A model generated the notes under the pieces. It saw only the letters and a program-made list of their open reading frames with translations, was not told where the DNA came from and ran no database searches. The position numbers and the translations under genes were made by a program. Of a stretch of 10,107 nucleotides of DNA, positions 1 to 5,772 are shown in pieces. How positions within the stretch are numbered: the stretch's first letter is position 1; each line of letters opens with the position of its first letter. Source of the stretch: Candidatus Solibacter sp. (GTDB lineage: Bacteria; Acidobacteriota; Terriglobia; Bryobacterales; Bryobacteraceae); assembly GCA_017883345.1 (NCBI GenBank), contig JADGNT010000106.1, forward strand, positions 1 to 10,107, in the 5' to 3' direction.

Positions 1-59
1 CCCGAAAACGTTTAAGCTCCCGCCTAAAGTTCCACGGGCAAGCGGTCGATCTAATAAAT

Positions 60-590
60 GTGCCGATCTACGCCGCAGCGAAGCAACTTTCCTTCGACGA
101 TATTCGCAAGGCGTTGGACAACCTGGTGCGAAATTTTGAAGTCGACGCGACCGCGAGCCGCCAGCAAATCCGCGACCTGTTGGACAACAATCGCGAGCTT
201 TTCTGCGCTACTTCCATCGAGATCCTGAAGACCGCGGGAGATTCGCGAGGCGCGCAATACCTGGTGGCGCTGCTGGTGGCCAACGAAATGCTGCTGCAGG
301 CCCTGTGCAATCCCGGCCTGAGCCGGGAGGAGGCTATGGCGCTGGGGCGCGCCGCCCGGCGCGTGGACCCCATGATTGACGTGGCGCTGGCACGCAGTCT
401 GGCGGACAGCGGGGTGGGGGGCAGCGCGGTCCCCGTTGCCGATCCGGCAAGGTTAATGGATATCTTGTGCGAGATTGCCGATGCCGGACACATCATGCCT
501 TCGCTGATGCGCTTGATGCGGCATCCCAATACCTACCTGCGATCCAAAGCGGTAAAGATGATCGGCCGCGACAGCCGGAGTGCGAAATGA
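60..590 (+). CDS. HEAT-repeat protein, N-terminal fragment
   Basis: A 176-residue reading frame with a GTG start at 60. No convincing ribosome binding site precedes this start and the same frame stays open to the window edge, so the start is uncertain. The sequence is almost all helical. Residues about 10-130 are a helical region rich in Ala, Leu and Arg with no family I can name. Residues about 135-176 look like HEAT repeats: a helix (IMPSLMRLMRHP), a turn with N-x-Y-L-R, and a second helix (SKAVKMIG). The final residues, RDSRSAK, begin another HEAT helix that is cut off by TGA. The following codons in the same frame complete the repeat, so this is best read as the N-terminal part of a longer protein. 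No signal peptide or membrane segment is visible. Confidence 0.55.
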   Translation: MPIYAAAKQLSFDDIRKALDNLVRNFEVDATASRQQIRDLLDNNRELFCATSIEILKTAGDSRGAQYLVALLVANEMLLQALCNPGLSREEAMALGRAARRVDPMIDVALARSLADSGVGGSAVPVADPARLMDILCEIADAGHIMPSLMRLMRHPNTYLRSKAVKMIGRDSRSAK

Positions 591-1514
591 GTGATGGCAA
601 GGCTCGGTGAATCGGACCCGCGGGTGCGGGCCAATGCCATCGAATCGCTGTGGGGAGTGGACTCGCCGGAGGCTCGCACGCTGTTGAATTTCGCGGCCAA
701 CGACGCCAACAACCGGGTAGTGGGCAACGCGCTGCTCGGGCTCTACCACCTGGGGGAATCCTCCGTGCTGGCGGATGTGGTGAGGCTCGCGGGACATGAA
801 TCCGCGCTATTTCGCTCCTCGGCGGCATGGGTCATGGGAGAGGCCGGCGACCCGCGATTCACCGAAGCGCTGCGGCCCATGATCTCCGACCCGGATGCCA
901 AGGTTCGCAAGCGCGCCTCCGCCGCCCTGGCGCAGATCAAAGCCGCCAACGCGCAGCCCTCGGCCGGAGAGCGATGGCACGTTGCCGGGCGGATGCTTGC
1001 CGGCGAGAGCCTCAAGGGGCTGCGGCGCCTGATGCTGGCCGTCGCCGCGGAAGATATGCGCGAGCAACCCAAGGTAGCGCCGTTGCAGTTCATACTGAGC
1101 GAGCGCGCTCAATATATCACGTCGTACCAAACCTCCGCGAAACCGCTGCCCGAATCCATGAGCGTGGTTTTCGTGATTCCGCGCTCCCGCGAAGCGGCGG
1201 CCGGCGCCTTTTTCGAGGGCGTGCTGCATTGTCTACAGTGGAAACGGCCCAGCGATTTATGGAGTGTGCTGCCGTATATCCAGACTGACGACGGGGAACC
1301 GCCGCCACCTCGCGATCCGGAACCGCCGTTGTTCACCACCAACTCCGATGCGCTGGCGGCGGCCTTGCGCGCAACGCCCAAACGGCTGGATTGTACCGGC
1401 CTATGGACCGCCGTCTGGCGCGCCACCAAACAGGATGGCGGCCAATCGCGCGGCAAACGCCACGCGATCGTTTTCAGCAGCGGCGAGGAAGGCGCCTTGC
1501 CGGTGACGGTCTGA
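591..1514 (+). CDS. HEAT-repeat plus VWA-like protein, middle fragment
   Basis: A 307-residue frame directly after TGA 588-590 and in phase with the fragment before it. The start could be GTG 591 or ATG 594; a GGAG at 577-580 could serve as a ribosome site, so reinitiation is possible. Residues 1-117 hold about three or four HEAT units (patterns D-P-R-V-R-A-N-A, N-N-R-V-V-G-N-A-L, D-A-K-V-R-K-R-A). After a linker, residues about 165-303 resemble a VWA domain. A hydrophobic first strand (SVVFVI) is followed by P-R-S-R-E, where the metal site D-x-S-x-S would be. D-C-T-G-L-W-T-A-V replaces the usual T-containing loop, and H-A-I-V-F-S-S-G-E-E resembles the A-I-V-L-L-S-D-G-E-D strand. The missing first Asp implies no classical MIDAS metal site. 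The frame ends early, inside the VWA-like fold. Confidence 0.6.
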   Translation: MMARLGESDPRVRANAIESLWGVDSPEARTLLNFAANDANNRVVGNALLGLYHLGESSVLADVVRLAGHESALFRSSAAWVMGEAGDPRFTEALRPMISDPDAKVRKRASAALAQIKAANAQPSAGERWHVAGRMLAGESLKGLRRLMLAVAAEDMREQPKVAPLQFILSERAQYITSYQTSAKPLPESMSVVFVIPRSREAAAGAFFEGVLHCLQWKRPSDLWSVLPYIQTDDGEPPPPRDPEPPLFTTNSDALAAALRATPKRLDCTGLWTAVWRATKQDGGQSRGKRHAIVFSSGEEGALPVTV

Positions 1515-1801
1515 TTACGAATCTGCCAAGCGCACGCATCCCGGTTCAGGCGATCGCTTCCGGCCCCAACGAGCAGTTACAGGAGTTCTGCCGGCGTACC
1601 CAGACCTGGTGCCGGAACTGCGTGCCGGAGCAACTGGTCGAGATGATCGAACATGCCTATCTCAACCTCCTGGCGCGCTATGAAATCGCTTACCAGCCGG
1701 TGGTGGTGAACGCACCGGCCCTCAAAGTGCGCGTGCAGACTCTCAACGGCTGGGGCGAGACCCTGATTGCGGCCGGGCGTCAACCGCGGGCGGCAGCCTG
1801 A
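1493..1801 (+). pseudogene. VWA-like domain C-terminal fragment, out of frame
   Basis: This stretch reads GDGLITNLPSARIPVQAIA, then a Gly-Pro-Asn loop, a helix, and a final strand pair (YEIAYQPVVV, LKVRVQTLNGWGETL). That is the expected order for the second half of a bacterial VWA protein: a strand with V-x-A-I-A-x-G, a helix, and a Y-x-I-x-Y-x-P tail. It continues what is missing from the frame ending at 1514. It lies in a different frame that extends back to an ATG at 1391, but the residues from 1391 to about 1492 overlap the upstream frame and look like nonsense (Arg/Gln/Pro-rich). A start at 1391 is therefore unlikely to be real. The frame ends at TGA 1799-1801. I read it as separated from its gene by a frameshift. 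Confidence 0.55.
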
Positions 1802-1830
1802 ACGGTTTGGGGAAGCCGACCGCTCCCTCA

Positions 1831-1888
1831 CGGTCGCGGCTCTGCAACCATCTGCAAATACGCGGCATTCCAAACAGAGCCGCGACCG
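1831..1888. repeat. 14-bp perfect inverted repeat, REP-like, in the convergent gap
   Basis: CGGTCGCGGCTCTG at 1831-1844 is matched exactly, in reverse complement, by CAGAGCCGCGACCG at 1875-1888, with a 30-base spacer. Outside each arm there is a further related CGACC / GGTCG motif, so each half looks like a degenerate copy of one unit arranged head to head. It fills the gap between the convergent HEAT/VWA locus and pepA. It could work as a bidirectional terminator, though no T-tract follows either arm. From memory, units of this kind recur between genes in Acidobacteria and Planctomycetes and give rise to false short ORFs; I cannot confirm that here. Confidence 0.6.
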
Positions 1889-1935
1889 GGGTACCCTCTG
1901 GGTCGGGAGTGGATTTGGCGAGCGCTTTCATCCGG

Positions 1936-3378
1936 TCAGTCCTTCCAGTCCATGGCCAGACGAACCAGAGTACGAACGGGTAGGCCGGTGGGGCCTTTTG
2001 CCAGATAGGGTTTGGGCTCGTCGAGCCAGGCGGTGCCGGCGATATCCAGGTGGACCCAGGGCGTATCCTCGGCGAATTCCTTGAGGAAGAGAGCCGCTGT
2101 TACGGCGCCGCCCCAGCGGCCCCCGACGTTGGCGATGTCGGCAAACGAGCTCTTGAGGTACTCCTTATAGTCGTCTTCGAGCGGCAGCGGCCACATGCGT
2201 TCGCCTTCCGCGCGGGACGCCGCCAGCACGCGGTCGCGCATGCCATCTTCACTGGCGAAGAGGCCGGCGTTGAGATGCGCCAGGGCCACTACGACGGCGC
2301 CGGTAAGGGTAGCGGCATCCACCAGATGGGTGCAGCCCTGACGGCGCGCGTAGGTCAGGGCGTCGGCCAGGATCAGGCGGCCTTCGGCATCGGTATTGAT
2401 GACCTCGATGGTCTTGCCGTTCATGGCGGTCACGATGTCGCCGGGCCGTTGGGCGCGGCTGCCGGGCATGTTCTCCACGCAGGGGACGAACGCGCTCACC
2501 CGAATGGCGGGCCGGAGCTGGGCAATGGCACGCATGGCGCCGATCATGGCTGCGCCGCCCGCCATATCGTACTTCATCTTCTCCATGCCGTCGGCGGGCT
2601 TAATGGAAATGCCGCCGGTATCGAAAGTGACGCCCTTGCCCACCAGGCCCAGATGAGCGCTCCCCTGGGCGGTGGCGGGCCGGTAACCGAGCACGATCAG
2701 CACGGGCGGTTGGGCGCTGCCGATGGCCACACCGAGCAGCGCGCCCATGCCGAGTTTCTCCATCCGATCGCGATCCAGCACTTCGCACTCCAGGCCGAAT
2801 TCCGCCGCCATGGCACGCGCGGCATCGGCCATGGCGAGCGGAGTCAGGCGATTGGCCGGCCGGTTGACCAGGTCCCGGGTAAAATTCTGCGCTTCGCCCA
2901 GGATCCGCCCGCGCCGGGCAGCGGCTTCCAGGCCCGGCGTATCGGCGGCCAGAGCAAACCCATCGATCGATTTCTTGTCGTCGCCCGTTTTATAGCGGTC
3001 GGGCTCGAAATCGCCCAGGATGGCGCCTTCGATCGCGGCCGAGGCGAAGTCCTCGCCGGCGAATTCGGGATCGAGCGCGATGGCGACGGTCCTGATCGAT
3101 TTGGCCTTCAGATAGCGCACGGCGGCCCCGCTCAACCGGCGCATTTCGGCGGCGTCGAATTTTTCCGGCTTGCCCGCCCCCGCCAGCAGCACCCGCGTGG
3201 CGCGTACCCCGGGCGCATGGTGGAGCAGGGTCAATTCGAGCGGTTTTCCGGCGATTTCCCCTGAATCAAAAAAGGCGGCCGCTCCGAAACGGGCATCTCG
3301 GCGGCCCTCGAAGACCGGCACGATCAGGGCTTCCGCCTCCACTTGGCCGGCGGGCTTAAGTTCGACAGTAATCTTCAT
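1936..3378 (-). CDS. pepA: Leucyl aminopeptidase (M17 family, PepA)
   Basis: A cytosolic di-zinc (or Mn) exopeptidase of peptidase family M17 that removes N-terminal residues, Leu preferred, from peptides; family members form hexamers. The protein has 480 residues from ATG at 3378. The N-terminal ~150 residues are the variable macro-like domain and the C-terminal part is catalytic. All metal ligands known from bovine lens LAP are present: K248 and D253 (GKGVTFDTGGIS), D271 (MKYDMAGGAA), and D330 and E332 (NTDAEGRL). The catalytic pair K260 and R334 is also present. An in-frame GTG at 3396 would add six residues (MAKSIV). I prefer ATG because MKITVEL is the usual family opening; neither start has a clear Shine-Dalgarno. 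The stop is TGA at 1936-1938. The gene is divergent from tonB and convergent with the broken HEAT locus. In E. coli PepA also binds DNA; nothing here tests that. Confidence 0.96.
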   Translation of the reverse strand: MKITVELKPAGQVEAEALIVPVFEGRRDARFGAAAFFDSGEIAGKPLELTLLHHAPGVRATRVLLAGAGKPEKFDAAEMRRLSGAAVRYLKAKSIRTVAIALDPEFAGEDFASAAIEGAILGDFEPDRYKTGDDKKSIDGFALAADTPGLEAAARRGRILGEAQNFTRDLVNRPANRLTPLAMADAARAMAAEFGLECEVLDRDRMEKLGMGALLGVAIGSAQPPVLIVLGYRPATAQGSAHLGLVGKGVTFDTGGISIKPADGMEKMKYDMAGGAAMIGAMRAIAQLRPAIRVSAFVPCVENMPGSRAQRPGDIVTAMNGKTIEVINTDAEGRLILADALTYARRQGCTHLVDAATLTGAVVVALAHLNAGLFASEDGMRDRVLAASRAEGERMWPLPLEDDYKEYLKSSFADIANVGGRWGGAVTAALFLKEFAEDTPWVHLDIAGTAWLDEPKPYLAKGPTGLPVRTLVRLAMDWKD

Positions 3379-3428
3379 CACTATCGATTTTGCCACGTTG
3401 CGAGGGATTCAAACGGTCGAGAAAAATA

Positions 3429-3443
3429 TTCCAAATATTGGAA
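3429..3443. promoter_or_regulatory. Small palindrome upstream of pepA, possible operator
   Basis: TTCCAA-ATA-TTGGAA forms perfect 6-bp arms around a 3-base centre, in an AT-rich patch about 50 bases upstream of the pepA start and about 200 upstream of tonB. The position fits an operator or part of the pepA promoter. I cannot match it to a known regulator, and a 6-bp palindrome can occur by chance. Confidence 0.25.
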
Positions 3444-3519
3444 CTTCCCGAATCCGAGCATTTGAGTACCGCATCTAGTCCTATGTAGCTGAATTTACAG
3501 GCTGCCGATGATTTAGTTG

Positions 3520-3528
3520 TGGTAGAAT
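3520..3528 (+). promoter_or_regulatory. Candidate extended -10 promoter for tonB
   Basis: TGGTAGAAT combines a TGn extension (3520-3522) with TAGAAT (3523-3528), four of six bases matching TATAAT. There is no good -35 hexamer at 17 bp, which is tolerable for an extended -10 promoter. It would give a 5' leader of about 105 nt before tonB. Confidence 0.35.
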
Positions 3529-3573
3529 CACAGTGAGATTTCTGAGCGCGGAATTACCAAAAGCTGTAACGCC

Positions 3574-3602
3574 TTGACCTCAGCTATCGTCCAATATAGC
3601 GT
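3574..3602 (+). promoter_or_regulatory. Second candidate tonB promoter
   Basis: TTGACC at 3574-3579 matches five of six -35 bases. The possible -10 elements are TATAGC at 3595-3600 (15-bp spacer) or TAGCGT at 3597-3602 (17-bp spacer), both weak. It lies closer to the tonB start than the candidate at 3520. Confidence 0.3.
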
Positions 3603-3620
3603 AGACAGCGGTTCTCCCCA

Positions 3621-3627
3621 GGGAGGG
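3621..3627 (+). promoter_or_regulatory. Shine-Dalgarno of tonB
   Basis: GGGAGGG lies 13 bases before ATG 3641, slightly long but the only purine-rich anti-SD match nearby. It supports ATG 3641 as the start. Confidence 0.5.
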
Positions 3628-3640
3628 CTGGTGGATAAAC

Positions 3641-4633
3641 ATGGCTGACCTGTCGCAACCGAACAATCCTTTCTTCGACCCCAACGACCATCTGGCGCGT
3701 TTACTGGCTCCTGAGATGGACGAGCCTTGGTATAAGTCCTTTATTCAAAACATAAAGGACATGATCAACCCACCCAAACTGCCACCACTAGTCCTGACTT
3801 CGAAGCCAGTTCCCGTGAAAGACATCTGGGGCCTTTACGGGCGCCAGAAGAAGTCTTTCATGATGTCCACGGGTTTCCAGGTTATGTTTGCGGTGGTGCT
3901 ATTCACGGTGGCGTCTTCCAAGGCGGTGCAGGACAAGGTGAAGCAATACGTGCCCCTCATCTCGCCGATCGACTTGGCGCCTCCCGATGCAGCCCCCAAG
4001 AAGAATACGATGCAGGGTGGCGGCGGTGGCGGCGATCGCTCTCCGTTGCCGGCCAGCAAGGGGCGCCTGCCGAAGCAGGCATTGCGCCAGTTCACGCCCC
4101 CGATGGCGGTGGTAAACAATCTGAATCCCAAGCTGATGATGGAGCCCAGCATCATCGTTCCGCCGGATGTGAAGTTGCCGGACTGCCCGACGTGCTTGAA
4201 CTACGGCGATCCGCTCGCCAAGATCGGTCCGCTTTCCAACGGGCCGGGTTCCGGCGGCGGCATCGGCAGCGGTTCCGGCGGCGGCGTTGGTTCCGGCAAG
4301 GGCGGTGGTTTCGGCCCCGGTGAGGGCGGCGGTTTTGGCGGCGGCTCGTTCCGCGTGGGCGGCGGCGTGACGGCTCCTACCCTGCTCTTTAAGGTGGAAC
4401 CCGAGTACTCCGAAGAAGCCCGCAAGGCGAAATACCAGGGCACCGTGCTGCTCTACGTTGAGGTAGACCCGTCCGGCAAGGCGGTCAACATGCGCGTGCT
4501 GCACAGCCTGGGTTTGGGCCTGGACGAAAAGGCGATGGAAGCCGTCAAGAAGTGGAAATTCAAGCCCGGCGTCAAGGATGGCAAGGCGGTGACGGTGCAG
4601 GCGCAAATCGAAGTCAACTTCCGGCTGTTGTAA
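3641..4633 (+). CDS. tonB: Energy transducer TonB with glycine-rich linker
   Basis: TonB spans the periplasm and passes energy from the ExbB/ExbD motor to outer-membrane TonB-dependent receptors. The protein has 330 residues. Residues 1-74 form an unusually long, probably cytosolic N-terminal segment rich in Pro. One membrane helix follows at about 75-93 (around GFQVMFAVVLFTVAS). Next is a periplasmic linker with a G-run at 126-131, a C-P-T-C pair at 182-185, and a Gly/Ser-rich stretch at about 201-243 in place of the Pro/Lys-rich linker of E. coli TonB. The TonB C-terminal domain covers about 246-330: LLFKVEPEYSEEARK opening, YQGTVLLYVEVDPSGK strand pair, and VKKWKFKPG, the usual W-x-F-x-P-G motif. 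The gene is single and carries its own terminator. The partner motor genes are 4.3 kb and more downstream on the other strand. Confidence 0.93.
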   Translation: MADLSQPNNPFFDPNDHLARLLAPEMDEPWYKSFIQNIKDMINPPKLPPLVLTSKPVPVKDIWGLYGRQKKSFMMSTGFQVMFAVVLFTVASSKAVQDKVKQYVPLISPIDLAPPDAAPKKNTMQGGGGGGDRSPLPASKGRLPKQALRQFTPPMAVVNNLNPKLMMEPSIIVPPDVKLPDCPTCLNYGDPLAKIGPLSNGPGSGGGIGSGSGGGVGSGKGGGFGPGEGGGFGGGSFRVGGGVTAPTLLFKVEPEYSEEARKAKYQGTVLLYVEVDPSGKAVNMRVLHSLGLGLDEKAMEAVKKWKFKPGVKDGKAVTVQAQIEVNFRLL

Positions 4634-4652
4634 GAAGTTCGGTTTTTTAACG

Positions 4653-4687
4653 AAAAAGGGCGGTCCGGAAACGGACCGCCCTTTTTT
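4653..4687 (+). terminator. Rho-independent terminator of tonB
   Basis: A perfect 15-bp stem, AAAAAGGGCGGTCCG (4653-4667) pairing with CGGACCGCCC plus T residues (4672-4686), closes a GAAA tetraloop and runs into a T-tract (4682-4687). It lies 20 bases after the tonB stop. The A-tract on the left means the - strand also has a U-run, but no gene reads in from that side. Confidence 0.95.
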
Positions 4688-4711
4688 GGTTTGGGGATGG
4701 CGGAGAAGCGA

Positions 4712-4717
4712 TAGAAT
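4712..4717 (+). promoter_or_regulatory. Candidate -10 element for the Uma2 gene
   Basis: TAGAAT at 4712-4717 lies 14 bases before ATG 4732, so transcription would begin only about 8 bases upstream of the start codon. There is no Shine-Dalgarno in that interval and only a poor -35 (TTGGGG at 4691-4696, 15-bp spacer). A near-leaderless mRNA is possible. Confidence 0.35.
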
Positions 4718-4731
4718 AGAGCAACGACCTC

Positions 4732-5337
4732 ATGCCCGTCGCGTTAACCATCGCGCCCGATCCGCCAGCCCCGCTGAGCCCTCCCCGCAAACGCTGGACC
4801 CGCGCCGAATGTGCCGCTCTGGAATCGAGCGGTGTTTGGGACCAGCAAAAGCTCGAGTTGATCGATGGGGAGTTGATCTCCAAAATGGGAAAAAATCGCC
4901 CTCACGTGAATGCCCTGGTCACGATGATGCAGTGGTTGGTAGATACATTCGGGCGCGGCAGAGTCAATCCAGAAGCGCCCGTTGACGTGGCGCCCCAGGA
5001 TAATCCCACCAATGAACCTGAGCCCGACCTGATCGTTCTCAGACGGGCAACTACGAGCTTCCAAACCAGCCCTCCGCAACCGGCCGACTTGGCCCTGGTA
5101 GTGGAAATAGCCGACACCACGCTCCGGTTCGACCTCACGGTGAAGGCTAGGCTCTACGCCCGGGCGGGAATCGTCGAGTACTGGGTCCTGGATTTGACTG
5201 GCCGCCGCTTAATTGTCCACCGCGAGCCGGAGCCGGGCGGCTACCGCTCCGTCATCGCTTACAGCGAGTCCGAGAAAGTGGCGCCCCTGGCGTCGCCCCA
5301 ACACGAACTCCCGGTCGGGGACATCTTCCGGCCTTGA
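4732..5337 (+). CDS. Uma2 family (DUF820) PD-(D/E)XK nuclease-like protein
   Basis: A 201-residue protein of the Uma2/DUF820 family, which has a restriction-endonuclease-like fold. Members are abundant in cyanobacteria and other environmental phyla and their biological role is not settled. Residues 1-20 are a Pro-rich tail. The core begins with W-T and the L-I-D-G-E-L motif (E47). It continues with E-P-E-P-D-L-I-V-L (D99) and L-V-V-E-I-A (E125), then K138 and the family ending Y-A-R-A-G-I-V-E-Y-W-V-L-D (142-154). The putative active-site set E47, D99, E125 and K138 is intact, so the protein could be catalytically competent. It stands alone between the tonB terminator and the convergent DUF971 gene. 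The start ATG 4732 is the first usable one; ribosome-site support is absent. Confidence 0.9.
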   Translation: MPVALTIAPDPPAPLSPPRKRWTRAECAALESSGVWDQQKLELIDGELISKMGKNRPHVNALVTMMQWLVDTFGRGRVNPEAPVDVAPQDNPTNEPEPDLIVLRRATTSFQTSPPQPADLALVVEIADTTLRFDLTVKARLYARAGIVEYWVLDLTGRRLIVHREPEPGGYRSVIAYSESEKVAPLASPQHELPVGDIFRP

Positions 5338-5426
5338 GGGGCTGCCGGACAGGCTCAGTAAACGAACGCAAATTAGAATCTTTGCGGCTTGGCGGGCGAT
5401 GGAGTGTTGCGGCGGCTGAAAACCCT
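5338..5426. other. Convergent gap with no recognised element
   Basis: These 89 bases separate the convergent Uma2 and DUF971 stop codons. I see no strong hairpin with a T-tract. A TAGAAT at about 5375-5380 resembles the -10 elements elsewhere in the window but has no gene in front of it. Confidence 0.4.
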
Positions 5427-5771
5427 CTACTTGTTCTGCCCGGCGCGGCATTCCTCGCACTGGCAGATCCGGCGGAAGTGCTCCCAGGAGTAGATGCCGG
5501 TGTTGTGGCCGTCGCTCCAGTTGATCCGGATGGCGTAGTTGCCCACCGGTTCCACGGCGAGCATCTTGAGCGCCGGCTGGAACATCGGGAATGGATTGTC
5601 CGCCTCGGGAGGGCGTGGGGGGGTGCCGTGGGAGCCGCTGCACGTGGCGCAGGGGCACTTGTCGCGCAGGTAGATGAGGCCGTAATCGCTGGTGTGGCCA
5701 TCCTTCCAATCGATCTTGATTCCTTTCGATTTGGAAATGGCGATGTGTTCGGGGTCGGTGGATAGAGGCAT
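5427..5771 (-). CDS. DUF971 (GBBH-like N-terminal domain) protein
   Basis: A 114-residue small protein of the DUF971 family, which corresponds to the N-terminal domain of gamma-butyrobetaine hydroxylases and also occurs alone or next to Fe-S assembly ATPases. Family hallmarks are I-K-I-D-W-K-D-G-H (18-26), Y-L-R-D-K-C-P-C-A-T-C (34-44), the second strand repeat I-R-I-N-W-S-D-G-H (81-89), and Y-S-W-E-H-F-R-R-I-C (94-103). Six cysteines form two C-x-C-x-x-C motifs (C39/C41/C44 and C103/C105/C108), suitable for binding zinc or an Fe-S cluster. The start codon lies one base after the rel stop codon, so it is almost certainly co-transcribed and translationally coupled with rel. Its biochemical role is unknown. 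Confidence 0.9.
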   Translation of the reverse strand: MPLSTDPEHIAISKSKGIKIDWKDGHTSDYGLIYLRDKCPCATCSGSHGTPPRPPEADNPFPMFQPALKMLAVEPVGNYAIRINWSDGHNTGIYSWEHFRRICQCEECRAGQNK

Positions 5772-5772
5772 T

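Larger units (their letters stand above)
60..1801 (+). pseudogene. Disrupted HEAT-repeat / VWA-like protein gene (whole locus)
   Basis: Three consecutive + strand reading frames look like pieces of one protein: an N-terminal helical region, HEAT repeats, then a VWA-like domain. The first two pieces are in the same frame and are separated only by TGA at 588-590. The last piece continues the VWA-like fold in a different frame after about position 1490-1512. The change is from the frame of 591 to the frame one base earlier, as a one-base deletion would cause. The frame is also open from position 3 to the GTG at 60, with no clear Shine-Dalgarno there, so the true start may lie outside the window. 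Either the gene is decayed, or the assembly carries errors at two points. The function is unknown; HEAT repeats usually form protein-binding scaffolds and VWA domains mediate protein contacts. Confidence 0.6.

Noticed and set aside
588..590. Programmed recoding of TGA (Sec or Trp) in the HEAT gene
   Set aside because: Rel, PepA and Uma2 all end at TGA at the expected family length, so TGA is a normal stop here, and I see no clear SECIS-like hairpin directly after it. A mutation or error is simpler.
2050..3264. A long + strand open frame of about 400 codons opposite pepA
   Set aside because: It is antisense to a fully conserved M17 peptidase, its composition (Gly/His/Arg/Gln-rich) is that of a shadow frame in GC-rich DNA, and it has no recognisable domain.
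4240..4370. GGC/GGT-rich repetitive DNA as a possible mobile or CRISPR-like repeat
   Set aside because: It is in frame and encodes the Gly/Ser-rich linker of TonB; the units are irregular, with no spacer structure.
3899..4606. A - strand open frame of about 235 codons opposite tonB
   Set aside because: It is Ala/His/Arg/Gln-rich shadow sequence opposite the TonB linker and C-terminal domain.
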